Positions 8,387 through 17,429 of a stretch of 64,000 nt of DNA are shown piece by piece. A program made the translations under genes and the position numbers. Positions within the stretch are counted from its first letter, which is position 1. Each line of letters begins with the position of its first letter. This DNA is from Akkermansia muciniphila (lineage in GTDB: Bacteria > Pseudomonadota > Gammaproteobacteria > Burkholderiales > Burkholderiaceae_C). The notes under the pieces are model-generated. The model did not search any database and was not told the origin of the DNA. It saw nothing but the letters and a program-made list of their open reading frames with translations. The stretch lies in the NCBI GenBank assembly GCA_943331105.2, contig CALQKH020000003.1:186001-250000 (forward strand), read 5' to 3'.

Positions 8387-10455
8387 GCTGCGCGCTCCAC
8401 CAACAAGTTGCCCAATTTGTCCACACGGCCTTCAAACCCGGGTTCGAGCCAAACAGTGGTGTCGGGCTGCTCCAAGATCGCTGGACCTTGCACCACGGTG
8501 CCCACGGGCAGGCTCAAGCGCTCATAGCGCTGCGCCGTCCACCATTGGCCCTGGTGGTAAACCTGCTGCTCACCCACCGGGGCGGTGCGGCCCTCGCCCT
8601 GCGGAGCCAGCACCGCCAAGTCAAACTTGGGACGCCGTCCGATGCGGGCATAACGCAGGTTCATCACGCGGATCACCGGGCCTTGCAGCACACGACCAAA
8701 AGCGTGTTGGTAAGCGGCCTCAAACGCGGCCAGCAAACCGGCAGCATTCAATTGCTCGCGTTTCACCGGGACTTGCAGCGTGTGCGTCTGGCCCATGTAG
8801 AGCATGTCAAAGCTGATGACTTCGTCCACCCGCACAAAGTTCACCCCGGCGGAATCGAGACGCAACTGGCAGGCCTCGGCCAGGCCATCCACGCGTTCCA
8901 ACAATGAAGGCCAGGCCACATCGGCCAAAGCCACATTCAAGGTTTGCACCGCGTCGTGGCGCATGTCGGCCATCACGCAACCCAGCGCCGAGGTGACGCC
9001 CGGGTAACGCGGCACGATGCCGGTGGTCACTCCCACCTCGCGCATCATGGCGCAAACATGCAGGCCGCCGCCGCCGCCAAAAGGCATGTAGGCGAACTGG
9101 CGCGGATCGTGGCCGCGCTCGATCGACACCACGCGGATCGCGCCTGCCATGCGGGCATTGGCCACCGTCAAAACCGCTTCGGCCGCCGCCAGCGCCGTCA
9201 AACCCAAGGGCTCGGCCACATGCTGGGCAATCGCTTTTTCGGACAAGCCCGAATCGAGCTTTTGCAACAAGCCGCCGCCCAAAGGCCGGTCGGCCGCAAT
9301 GCGGCCCAGCAGCACATTGGCATCGGTCACCGTGGGGCGGGTGTTGCCGCGCCCGTAACAAGCCGGGCCGGGGATGCTGCCGGCCGACTCGGGGCCCACT
9401 TGGAGCATGCCGCCCGCATCGACCGAGGCGATCGAGCCGCCACCTGCGCCGATGGTCTCGATCTGGATCATGGGCGAGCGCACCACCAGTCCGAATTCGA
9501 TGGAGGTTTGCGCGGCCAGTGCCGCTTCGCCCCCGGCCACCAGCGACACGTCAAACGAGGTGCCGCCGATGTCGCCAGTAATGACGTTTTCAAAACCCGA
9601 AGCGCGGGCAATTTCGGCGCAAGCCATCACGCCCGCCGCCGGGCCGGACAGCGCGGTGCGCACCGGCACATCGCAGGCCGTCTCGCGGGACATCACGCCG
9701 CCATTGCTTTGCACAATCAGCAACTCACCGCCAAAGCCTTGGGCACGCAAGTCGCCATCGAGGCGCTGCAAATAGCTGCCCACCACGGGCTGCAAAGCGG
9801 CGTTGAGTGTGGCTGTGGAGCAGCGCTCAAACTCACGAATCTCGGGCAGCACTTCACTCGCAGCCGTCACATAGCTGTTGGGCCAGATCTCGCGGACTGC
9901 GGCCACTGCGGCTTGTTCGTTGGCCGGGTTGGCATAGGCGTGCACAAAAAAAACACACACCGCCTCGCAGCCTTCGGCCAGCAGCGCGCGGGCTTGTTCG
10001 CGCACCTGGTCCAGATTCACAGGCGTGTGCAATTGGCCATCGGCCAGCACACGCTCGTCCACCTCCAAACGCCAGGCACGGGGCACCACCGGCGTGTAAC
10101 TGCCGCGCAGGCCCCAGGTTTGCGGGCGGTCGCGGCGGCGCATCTCCAAAACATCGCGAAAACCCCGTGTGGTGATGATGCCGGTGCTGGCGATCTTGCG
10201 TTCCAGCAAGGCGTTGGTACCCACGGTGGTGCCATGCACGATGGTGGCAATGTCTTTGGCACCTTCAGCCCCCGTGTTGCCAGTGACTTTGGCGATGCCG
10301 TTCATGAAACCCCGGGCTTCTTCGCCCCGGGTCGAGGGCACTTTCACGATGCGGGCCTGGCCGGTTTTTTCGTCCAGCACAAACAGGTCGGTAAACGTAC
10401 CGCCCACGTCCACACCCACCACCCAATGCGGCTGATTCACTGCTGCCTCGCTCAT
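8383..10455 (-). CDS. hyuA: Hydantoinase/oxoprolinase subunit A (HyuA-like)
   Basis: 690 residues. ATP-dependent subunit of the hydantoinase/5-oxoprolinase/acetone carboxylase family. The N-terminal nucleotide-binding motif is VVGVDVGGTFTDLFVLDE. The second ASKHA phosphate-binding segment is VITGDIGGTSFDVSLVAGG, followed by IGAGGGSIASVDAGG. The family phosphorylates cyclic amides or ketones to drive ring opening or carboxylation; the substrate cannot be read from sequence. It is translationally coupled to the B-subunit gene upstream and to the isochorismatase-like gene downstream by four-base overlaps. Confidence 0.92.
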   Translation of the reverse strand: MSEAAVNQPHWVVGVDVGGTFTDLFVLDEKTGQARIVKVPSTRGEEARGFMNGIAKVTGNTGAEGAKDIATIVHGTTVGTNALLERKIASTGIITTRGFRDVLEMRRRDRPQTWGLRGSYTPVVPRAWRLEVDERVLADGQLHTPVNLDQVREQARALLAEGCEAVCVFFVHAYANPANEQAAVAAVREIWPNSYVTAASEVLPEIREFERCSTATLNAALQPVVGSYLQRLDGDLRAQGFGGELLIVQSNGGVMSRETACDVPVRTALSGPAAGVMACAEIARASGFENVITGDIGGTSFDVSLVAGGEAALAAQTSIEFGLVVRSPMIQIETIGAGGGSIASVDAGGMLQVGPESAGSIPGPACYGRGNTRPTVTDANVLLGRIAADRPLGGGLLQKLDSGLSEKAIAQHVAEPLGLTALAAAEAVLTVANARMAGAIRVVSIERGHDPRQFAYMPFGGGGGLHVCAMMREVGVTTGIVPRYPGVTSALGCVMADMRHDAVQTLNVALADVAWPSLLERVDGLAEACQLRLDSAGVNFVRVDEVISFDMLYMGQTHTLQVPVKREQLNAAGLLAAFEAAYQHAFGRVLQGPVIRVMNLRYARIGRRPKFDLAVLAPQGEGRTAPVGEQQVYHQGQWWTAQRYERLSLPVGTVVQGPAILEQPDTTVWLEPGFEGRVDKLGNLLVERAA

Positions 10456-12143
10456 GCTTGTTCCTTGGTGTAACCCAGTGCGCTGTCTTTGGCACGGTCT
10501 TGTGCCGAGCGCTCATCTGGCGATCCCCAGCCACCGCCACCCGGCGTTTGCAGGCGCACACGGTCGCCCTTTTTCAGATGAATGCCCAGCATCTTGGACA
10601 CCATGGGTGGGGTTTTCCACTCGCCGTTTTGGCAGTACTCAAACACATTGGGCAGCGCAGGCTGGCCGCCATGAATGCCCTTGGGCGCAGACTTGCCGCG
10701 CTCGCCAAAAATGAAGGCCTCGGCGCTGTCTTCGAGCAATTCAATTTCGTAAATCGCACCCAAGCCACCCCGGTGCTGGCCATCGCCGCCCGAGCCGGGG
10801 CGCAAGGCCCACTGCGTGAAGCGCACCGGGTAGGCCGCTTCCAGAATCTCCATGGGCGGGATCGTGGCAGTCGAGATGGGCGCGTTGCCGTGTGACAGGC
10901 CGTCGCCATCCGAATGGCCGCCGTGACCACCGCCAAAAAAGCTGAACATCACCCAGCGCTGGCCTTTGCGCTTGTCGTCGGTGCGGTGGCCGGCAATCGA
11001 CAAGGCGTTGATGGTGCCGTAGGCATGGGCAACCGCCCGCTGCGGGTCGGCCAGGGCCGTGGCGCTGAAAATCACATCGATCATGCGCAAAATGGTTTCG
11101 GTGTAGCCGCCCACCGGGCGCGGGCGCGAAGCGCTGATGACCAAACCATCGGGAATCACAAAATCCACTGCATCGAGGACACCCGCGTTGGCGGGCACAT
11201 CGGGGAACACATGCTTCAAGGCCACATAACAAGCGGCCACCGCAGTAGCGCGTGAGATGTTCACCGGACCCGCGCATTGCGCCGAGGTGCGTGAAAAGTC
11301 CAGCGTCAACCGGTCACCGGCCACGGTCATGTCGAGTGCAATCGTCAGCAGTTCGTCTTTCACGCCGTCGTTGTCCAGCACGTCTTCAAAGCTGTAACGG
11401 CCATCGGGCAGGCTGGCGATGTGCGAACGCATCAAACGCACTGCGCGGCTGCGCAGCTCTACCAAGGCTTGTGCCACTTTGGCGTCGCCGTATTCGTCCA
11501 GCAGTCCGTCCAGGCGCCGTGCGCCCAATTCGAGCGCTGCCAACTGACCGTTCAGGTCGCCCCACAGGCTATCGGGCAATCGGGTGTTGGCCCGCAAAAT
11601 GGCCAGCACATCATCGTCCAGCACACCGCCGCGCAAGATCCGCACCGGCGGAATCTGCACCGCTTCTTGCCAGCACTCGGTGGCGGCTGGGTTGTAGTTG
11701 CCGGGCACCGCGCCGCCCACGTCGTGCCAGTGCGCAGCAGACGCCAAAAAGCAATACAACTGACCATTGCGAAAGCAAGGTTTGACCAGCTTGAAGTCGT
11801 TGGCATGCGTGCCACCTTCATACGGGTCGTTGAATAACCATACATCACCCGGCTGCATGCCGCCGCGCTCAGCCGCCACACGCATGGCCGCCCGCACCGC
11901 AAAAGCCATGGCACCTACAAACACCGGCAAGCCCGATTTGCCTTGGATCAGGGTGTCGCCGGTGACGGCGTCGTACAAGCCGTGGCAAGCGTCGTGCGCC
12001 TCGGCAATGATGGGGTTGAAGGCGCTGCGGTAGAGCGTCGCGTCCATCTCGTCGGCAATTTGTTCAAGCCGGCCGCGCAACACGGCCAAAGTCACGGGGT
12101 CCATGGCTGTCGCGGCAGGAGAAAGAGAATCGATCGGGTTCAT
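10452..12143 (-). CDS. hyuB: Hydantoinase/oxoprolinase subunit B (HyuB-like)
   Basis: 563 residues. The partner of HyuA. Family landmarks: DPVTLAVLRGRLEQIADEMDATLYRSAFNPIIAEAHDACHG at residues 15-55, DVWLFNDPYEGGTHANDFKL, and the C-terminal Gly-rich LQTPGGGGWGSPDER. Together with HyuA it likely forms an ATP-dependent cyclic-amide hydrolase; N-methylhydantoinase, oxoprolinase and related activities are alternatives. The B gene precedes A here. It overlaps both neighbours by ATGA. Confidence 0.92.
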   Translation of the reverse strand: MNPIDSLSPAATAMDPVTLAVLRGRLEQIADEMDATLYRSAFNPIIAEAHDACHGLYDAVTGDTLIQGKSGLPVFVGAMAFAVRAAMRVAAERGGMQPGDVWLFNDPYEGGTHANDFKLVKPCFRNGQLYCFLASAAHWHDVGGAVPGNYNPAATECWQEAVQIPPVRILRGGVLDDDVLAILRANTRLPDSLWGDLNGQLAALELGARRLDGLLDEYGDAKVAQALVELRSRAVRLMRSHIASLPDGRYSFEDVLDNDGVKDELLTIALDMTVAGDRLTLDFSRTSAQCAGPVNISRATAVAACYVALKHVFPDVPANAGVLDAVDFVIPDGLVISASRPRPVGGYTETILRMIDVIFSATALADPQRAVAHAYGTINALSIAGHRTDDKRKGQRWVMFSFFGGGHGGHSDGDGLSHGNAPISTATIPPMEILEAAYPVRFTQWALRPGSGGDGQHRGGLGAIYEIELLEDSAEAFIFGERGKSAPKGIHGGQPALPNVFEYCQNGEWKTPPMVSKMLGIHLKKGDRVRLQTPGGGGWGSPDERSAQDRAKDSALGYTKEQA

Positions 12144-12643
12144 GCGGGCTTTCTTCTTCGAAGCAGGGGCAACAAGCCGCCTGCATCGACCATGTCCATT
12201 AAAAAATCAGGTATCGGCGCACAGTCCAGACGCTGACCACAGGCGCGCATCACCACAGGCCCGTCGCCATCAAATCGCACCGCAATCCGTTCGTCTGCTT
12301 GGATTTGATCGGCTTCAGGGCATGTCAAAAGCAAAAGCCCCAAATTGAAAGCATTGCGAAAATAAAGGCCGCTGTAGGAAGGCGCAATCACCGCAGCCAA
12401 GCCCAGATGGCGCAGCACGCCAGAGGCCTGCTCGCGGGAAGAACCGATGCCAAAGTTGGCTCCGGCCACGATCACATCGCCCGCCCGAACGCCGGTAGCA
12501 AAGTCGCTTCGTACCGCCTCCAGGCAGTGCTGGGCAATGACATCCAGACCGTGCTTCATGTAAGCACCAGGGGCCAAGGCATCGGTGTCCACGTCAGCAC
12601 CCAGACGCCACACCTTGGCGTTGTCAAATGCGCGCTGCGTCAT
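12140..12643 (-). CDS. Aconitase-family small subunit (LeuD-like hydratase)
   Basis: 167 residues. Swivelling domain of the isopropylmalate isomerase/homoaconitase type: WRLGADVDTDALAPGAYMKHG at the start, then GANFGIGSSREQASGVLRHLG, the conserved GSSRE loop that contacts substrate carboxylates. The family usually has NFGCGSSREHAP; Ile and Gln replace Cys and His here, suggesting a substrate other than isopropylmalate. It pairs with the adjacent large subunit (ATGA overlap). No leuA or leuB is nearby, and the catabolic setting argues against leucine synthesis. Confidence 0.88.
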   Translation of the reverse strand: MTQRAFDNAKVWRLGADVDTDALAPGAYMKHGLDVIAQHCLEAVRSDFATGVRAGDVIVAGANFGIGSSREQASGVLRHLGLAAVIAPSYSGLYFRNAFNLGLLLLTCPEADQIQADERIAVRFDGDGPVVMRACGQRLDCAPIPDFLMDMVDAGGLLPLLRRRKPA

Positions 12644-13920
12644 GCCATCACCTCGCGTGCATCGGTGATGCGTCCGCGCAAAGCAGAAGCCGCGACCGTG
12701 TAGGGCGAGGCCAAATACACATTCACACTGGCAGGACCCATGCGGCCTTTGAAGTTGCGCGCGGTGGTCGAGATCACAGTAGAGCCTTCAGGGAAAGTGG
12801 CACCGTAGCCCGCACACGCGCCACAGCTGTTGGGCAGCACCGTGGCCCCGGCGTCCAGCAAGGTTTGCATCACACCTTCTTGCGTGGCCTGCGCTTGTTC
12901 ACGGGCACTGGCGGGGGCCACCATCAGCTGCACACCCTGGGCCACATGCTTGCCTTTGAGCACCGAAGCTGCGGCGCGCAGGTCATCGAGTTTGGCGCCC
13001 GTGCAGGCACCGATGTAAGCGATATTGGGCAGCACATCAGCGAATGCGCCCACATCCCTTGTGTTGGCAGGGCTGTGCGGAGCCGCCACTTGGGGACTCA
13101 GGGCCGATGCGTCAAACCTGTAATCCTCAAATTCAGCGTCATCATCCGAGCACCACTGTTCGGCATTCACCAAATCAGCATCGCTCACGCCCACGCCGCG
13201 CAGGTATTGCAAGGTGGTGGTGTCGGCCGCAATCAAACCAACTTGCGCACCCATCTCGGCGCTCATATTGGACAGCGTCATGCGCTCGGCCATGGACAGC
13301 GCCTGGACCGCAGGACCGGCAAATTCGACCGCTTGGTATTGACCGCCGTTCATGCCAAAACGCCCCACCATGTGCAGCATCATGTCTTTGGCCGACACGC
13401 CCGATTGCAATCGGCCCGACCAGTGCATGCGCAAGGTACGCGGCACTTGCAGCCAAATTTGACCCGTCGCGCACACACCCAGCATTTCGGTGGCTCCGAT
13501 GCCAAACATGTAGCAGCCAAATGCACCGCCAGTGGGCGAGTGGGAATCCCCACCCACACACAACATGCCAGGCTTCAGATGACCCCGCTCGGGCAGCACC
13601 ACATGGCAAATGCCCTCGCTGTCGATGACGTGCGGCAATTGCCAGGTTTTGGCGGTGTCCCGGGTGATTTGGATGATCTTTTGGGCATCCGCGTCTTGGG
13701 CGGGTACATAGTGGTCGAGCACCAAAACGACTTTGTTTTTGTCCCAGATCTCAGCGCCCAGTTCGTCCAGCATGGGCTTCAAGCGACGAGGTCCTGACGA
13801 GTCATGGAACATGGCCAGATCGACCTTGCAGGTGACCAACTCACCGACCGCCACATGGCTTCGCCCGGCTGCACGGGCGATCAGCTTTTGGGCCAATGTT
13901 TGTGCAGGGTGTTGGCTCAT
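12640..13920 (-). CDS. Aconitase-family large subunit (LeuC/homoaconitase-like, [4Fe-4S] hydratase)
   Basis: 426 residues, the length of the short LeuC/HacA type. Motifs: DHYVPAQDADAQKI, CVGGDSHSPTGGAFGCYMFGIGATEM, the first cluster cysteine in IGACTGAKLDDLRAA, and the CxxC pair in NSCGACAGYG. It dehydrates or hydrates a hydroxy-diacid. The aconitase-family dimethylmaleate hydratase (DmdAB) is a known non-biosynthetic relative and would fit beside a KRCGH-type lyase gene in the same operon. The start overlaps the Bug gene stop by ATGA. Confidence 0.9.
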   Translation of the reverse strand: MSQHPAQTLAQKLIARAAGRSHVAVGELVTCKVDLAMFHDSSGPRRLKPMLDELGAEIWDKNKVVLVLDHYVPAQDADAQKIIQITRDTAKTWQLPHVIDSEGICHVVLPERGHLKPGMLCVGGDSHSPTGGAFGCYMFGIGATEMLGVCATGQIWLQVPRTLRMHWSGRLQSGVSAKDMMLHMVGRFGMNGGQYQAVEFAGPAVQALSMAERMTLSNMSAEMGAQVGLIAADTTTLQYLRGVGVSDADLVNAEQWCSDDDAEFEDYRFDASALSPQVAAPHSPANTRDVGAFADVLPNIAYIGACTGAKLDDLRAAASVLKGKHVAQGVQLMVAPASAREQAQATQEGVMQTLLDAGATVLPNSCGACAGYGATFPEGSTVISTTARNFKGRMGPASVNVYLASPYTVAASALRGRITDAREVMA

Positions 13921-14885
13921 TCAGGCTTGGCTCCTGCATACTGAACCACAGCCCGCCAACGCACAATTTCGCTGTCAACAAAGCGGGCAAACTCTTCGGG
14001 GCTGTTGCCCACGGGCGTGGCCCCTTCGTTTTCAATGCGGCGCCTGACCTCGGGCGACTGCACAGCGGCTCGCGCTGCATCGGCCAAGCGTTTGGTCAAT
14101 TCAGGGCTCATGCGGCCGGGACCGAACAGACCAAACCAAGCGCTCGACTCGTACCCGGGCAAACTTTCGCCAATGGCTTGCACCTCTGGGTAAGCTGGCA
14201 AACGTTTGGCACTGGTAACGCCCAGCGCCTTGAGCTTGCCCGCCTTGATGTGCGCTTGCACATTGCCCACGGCTGCGAACATCAAATCCACTTGACCGGC
14301 CAAGACGTCTTGGACCGCTGGGGCGGTACCGCGATAAGGGATATTGACAATGAACACGCCCGACTGCATCTTGAAAGCATCACCAGCCATGTGCAGCGAC
14401 GAACCCAAAGCGCCAATCGCAAAGTTGAGTTGTCCAGGCTTGGACTTGGCCAACGCAATCAGCTCTTTGATGTTGTTCGCAGGCACTTTGGGGTGAGCCA
14501 CAAGCACCGAGGGCGATGTCGACACCATGGTCAAGGGCGTGAAGTCCTTCACCGGGTCAAAGGGCAGGCTGGGGTACAAAGAGGCATTGATGGCGTGGCT
14601 GGTAAAACTCATCAGCAGCGTATTCCCGTCCGGTGCCGCTTTGGCCACGGTGTCTGCAGCCAAGTTGCCGCCTGCTCCAGGGCGATTTTCCACCACCACC
14701 GTACGGCCCAGCTGAGGACCCAACACCTGAGCCAGTGTGCGCGCCATCGTATCGGTCGTGCCGCCAGCGGGAGCACCCACCAAAATTCGGATGGGCGGTT
14801 GCGACTGGGCTTGCGCACAACCCGCAAAGGCCAAGGCCGCACCCAAGGTCAATAAACGGCGAGAAATCATGGGACTTGTTGGCAT
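13917..14885 (-). CDS. Bug/TctC-family solute receptor in the catabolic operon
   Basis: 322 residues from the ATG at 14885, which has a perfect AAAGGAG Shine-Dalgarno six bases upstream. The longer frame to 14942 lacks one. A Tat/Sec-like signal (MISRRLLTLGAALAFAGCAQ) is followed by IRILVGAPAGGTTDTMART and ENRPGAGGNLAADTVAKAAPDG, the Bug ligand loops. No tctA/tctB is present. It lies between the liv-type transporter genes (77 bases) and the aconitase-like genes (overlap), so two binding proteins of different families are encoded in one transcription unit. Confidence 0.92.
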   Translation of the reverse strand: MPTSPMISRRLLTLGAALAFAGCAQAQSQPPIRILVGAPAGGTTDTMARTLAQVLGPQLGRTVVVENRPGAGGNLAADTVAKAAPDGNTLLMSFTSHAINASLYPSLPFDPVKDFTPLTMVSTSPSVLVAHPKVPANNIKELIALAKSKPGQLNFAIGALGSSLHMAGDAFKMQSGVFIVNIPYRGTAPAVQDVLAGQVDLMFAAVGNVQAHIKAGKLKALGVTSAKRLPAYPEVQAIGESLPGYESSAWFGLFGPGRMSPELTKRLADAARAAVQSPEVRRRIENEGATPVGNSPEEFARFVDSEIVRWRAVVQYAGAKPE

Positions 14886-14962
14886 GAAAACTCCTTTGAA
14901 AAAGAGAAGATGAATGGGATTGAGGTTGAACAGCACGGGCATTCAAATGGTTTGACCATGGG

Positions 14963-15673
14963 TCACATGCCCAGGTAAGCCTGCCTGAGGGTGTCGCTGG
15001 CCAACAATTCGCCAGGTGTTCCACTGAAGCGAATATGTCCGTTTTCCATCACATAAGCACGGTCAGAAATGTCCAGGGATTGGCCCACGTTTTGTTCCAC
15101 CAATAAAATCGACAAACCGGTGCTGCGCAGTTGAGAAATAAGGCCAAACAACTCTTCGACCAACAACGGTGACAAGCCCAGAGATGGCTCATCCAAAATC
15201 AGCAAACGCGGCTCGGCCATCAATCCTCGGCCAATGGCGAGCATTTGCTGTTCGCCACCACTCAAGGTGCCTGCCAACTGGCTGACGCGCTCTTTGAGGC
15301 GCGGAAAGGTTTCGTAAACCTTGTCCAAGTTCTGAAGGCGTCGCGCTCGTCCCCGCGTGAAGGCTCCCAGCTCCAGGTTTTCGTGAACGCTCAAGTTCGG
15401 AAACACCTTGCGGCCTTCAGGCACATGAATCAGGCCACGAACCACCACTTGGCGGGAATGCAAACCGGTGATGTCATGCCCGTCAAACTGCACCTGCCCA
15501 GCGCGCGTGGCCACCAAACCGCTCAGGGTCAAATTGAGCGTGGTCTTGCCTGCACCGTTGCTACCCAGCAGCGCCACCAATTCACCCGGCATCACATGCA
15601 AATCGACACCGCGCAAGACTTCGACCACGCCGTAGCCTGACTTGATGCCTTGGACATTCAAGAGGGCGCTCAT
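14963..15673 (-). CDS. livF: Branched-chain-type ABC transporter ATP-binding protein LivF
   Basis: 236 residues. ATPase of a HAAT-family importer. Walker A LLGSNGAGKTTLNLTLSG, signature LSGGEQQMLAIGRGLM, Walker B LLILDEPSLGLSP and switch histidine replaced by Gln in LLVEQNVGQSL, which is normal for LivF. It overlaps livG by four bases. It is the last of the five transporter genes. The substrate is more likely the compound processed by the downstream enzymes than leucine. Confidence 0.93.
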   Translation of the reverse strand: MSALLNVQGIKSGYGVVEVLRGVDLHVMPGELVALLGSNGAGKTTLNLTLSGLVATRAGQVQFDGHDITGLHSRQVVVRGLIHVPEGRKVFPNLSVHENLELGAFTRGRARRLQNLDKVYETFPRLKERVSQLAGTLSGGEQQMLAIGRGLMAEPRLLILDEPSLGLSPLLVEELFGLISQLRSTGLSILLVEQNVGQSLDISDRAYVMENGHIRFSGTPGELLASDTLRQAYLGM

Positions 15674-16455
15674 ACCGTGGACTCCTGTGCAACATGCGCT
15701 GATTGACTTTGAGCCGCGCTCTTTTGCAAACGCTCCGCCGTGCCATGGCCCAAATAGGCCTCCACAACGGCTTGGTTGCGGGTGACCTCGGCGGGAGTGC
15801 CTTGGGCAATCAGTTGTCCTTGCGCCAGCACCCAGACCTCTTGCGCCAGGCTCATCACAGCTTGCATGACGTGCTCGATCATCAGCACCGTCACGCCGCT
15901 TTGGGCAATGCCTTGCACCACTGGGATCATCTCGGCAATTTCTTGAGGGTTCAGGCCTGCCAGCACCTCGTCGAGCAGCAACAAGCGTGGACGCGTAGCC
16001 AGTGCACGCGCCAGCTCCAAGCGTTTGCGGCCAGCCACCGTCAGGTCGCTGGCCAGCTTGTCCAGCTGTGGGCTCAGGCCTACTTGTTGGGCGACCGATT
16101 CGGCAAATTCAAGCGCCTTCGCGCGGCCTGGCAAATGCAAGTGGGCTCCCACCGCGATGTTCTCACGCACGGTTTGCGCCGCAAAGGGCTGCACGATCTG
16201 GAAAGTACGTGTCAGGCCCATGCGGGCATTCAGATGCGGCGGCTGGCCCGTGATCTCTTGACCGGCAAACACCACACGACCCGTATCCGGTGTCAAAAAG
16301 CCCGACATGAGCGCGAACAAAGTCGTCTTGCCCGCGCCGTTGGGCCCAATCAAGGCGCTCAGACGCCCTTGCGTCACCGACAGGCTCACGTTTTGCACGG
16401 CCTTCAAGCCGCCAAAGGACTTGTCCACGCCCTCGATCTGCAGCAGCGTGCTCAT
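15670..16455 (-). CDS. livG: Branched-chain-type ABC transporter ATP-binding protein LivG
   Basis: 261 residues from MSTLLQIEGVDKSFGGLKAVQ at 16455; the longer open frame upstream is a shadow of livM. Walker A LIGPNGAGKTTLFALMSG, MGLTRTFQIVQPF (LivG Q-loop region), Walker B LLLLDEVLAGLNP and MIEHVMQAVMSL (switch His). The signature is DLTVAGRKRLELARALA, the degenerate form common in LivG. The start overlaps the livM stop by ATGA. Confidence 0.93.
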   Translation of the reverse strand: MSTLLQIEGVDKSFGGLKAVQNVSLSVTQGRLSALIGPNGAGKTTLFALMSGFLTPDTGRVVFAGQEITGQPPHLNARMGLTRTFQIVQPFAAQTVRENIAVGAHLHLPGRAKALEFAESVAQQVGLSPQLDKLASDLTVAGRKRLELARALATRPRLLLLDEVLAGLNPQEIAEMIPVVQGIAQSGVTVLMIEHVMQAVMSLAQEVWVLAQGQLIAQGTPAEVTRNQAVVEAYLGHGTAERLQKSAAQSQSAHVAQESTV

Positions 16456-17429
16456 GATTTGTCTCCATCCGACTTGCTCCCGCGCAACCATTGCAACGGC
16501 GTGATGGTGCCCAGCCCCGCAATGCCGCGCGGCAAGAACATCACGATCACGATCAGCACCACGCCATAAATGACCATGTTGATGCCCGGAAGTTGCCCAA
16601 ACAAATTGCGCGTGACATCGGCCAAGATGTGCAGGCTCACCGCGCCCAAGAGCGGGCCCCACAACGTGCCCATGCCGCCCACAATCGCCCCCACCAAGGC
16701 CTCGACCGAGGTGTGCGCCCCAAAGGCGATGCCCGGGTCGATGTACTGGAACACCTGCACATAAAACGCACCGCCTGCGCCCATCAGGCCGCCGGACAAC
16801 ACGGTGGCGATCAGCTTGACGCTGAAAGGGTTCACGCCAATGGCGCGGGCCGCGTCTTCGTTGTCTCGCACCGCCTGCAAGTAAGCGCCAAAGCGAGAGT
16901 GACGCAGCCACGCGGTGATGCACAGCGCCAGCGTGACCAAGCCCAGCATGAGCCAGATGAAACCGGCGCGGCTGCCAAATTGCATGTTCGCAGTCGACTC
17001 TTTGAGCGGCAGCATCATGCCCACACCCGCCCCGGTAAAGGGCACCGAGGTGGCCAAAATGCGGAACACCTCAGCAAAGGCCAGCGTGACCAGCGCGAAG
17101 TATGAGCCCTTGAGGCCATAGCGGAATGAGGCCGCGCCCACAAAGGCCCCCACACCCGACGCAAACACCATGGCCAGCGGCAAAGCGACCCAGGGGCTCA
17201 GGCCCCACTGCATTTGCGCGATGGCCTGCACGTATGCGCCCGTGCCAAAAAACAGCGCATGGCCAAACGAAAACTGTCCACCAAAACCACCCAGCACGTT
17301 CCACGCCTGCGACAACAGACACGCGTACAAAGACGTCATGACGAAGTTGAGCATCACGCCCGAATCGGTGAACAAGGGCACCGCCCCCACCAGCACCACA
17401 AACAGCACGATGTTGCGAAAGTCTTTCAT
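16452..17429 (-). CDS. livM: Branched-chain-type ABC transporter permease LivM
   Basis: 325 residues, inner-membrane permease. Many hydrophobic segments, with the family motif AWNVLGGFGGQFSFGHALFFGTGAYVQAI near residues 42-70, and the cytoplasmic EAA-like loop RAIGVNPFSVKLIATVLSG. It forms the translocation channel with LivH. It overlaps livH and livG by four bases each. Confidence 0.93.
   Translation of the reverse strand: MKDFRNIVLFVVLVGAVPLFTDSGVMLNFVMTSLYACLLSQAWNVLGGFGGQFSFGHALFFGTGAYVQAIAQMQWGLSPWVALPLAMVFASGVGAFVGAASFRYGLKGSYFALVTLAFAEVFRILATSVPFTGAGVGMMLPLKESTANMQFGSRAGFIWLMLGLVTLALCITAWLRHSRFGAYLQAVRDNEDAARAIGVNPFSVKLIATVLSGGLMGAGGAFYVQVFQYIDPGIAFGAHTSVEALVGAIVGGMGTLWGPLLGAVSLHILADVTRNLFGQLPGINMVIYGVVLIVIVMFLPRGIAGLGTITPLQWLRGSKSDGDKS

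Noticed and set aside
8944-10473. 509-codon plus-strand frame opposite hydantoinase A
   Set aside because: His/Arg-rich shadow frame of a high-GC gene. The HyuA frame has clear family motifs.
12140-13920. Calling the aconitase-family pair leuC and leuD of leucine biosynthesis
   Set aside because: Operon context, altered small-subunit loop and absence of leuA/leuB nearby favour a catabolic hydratase.
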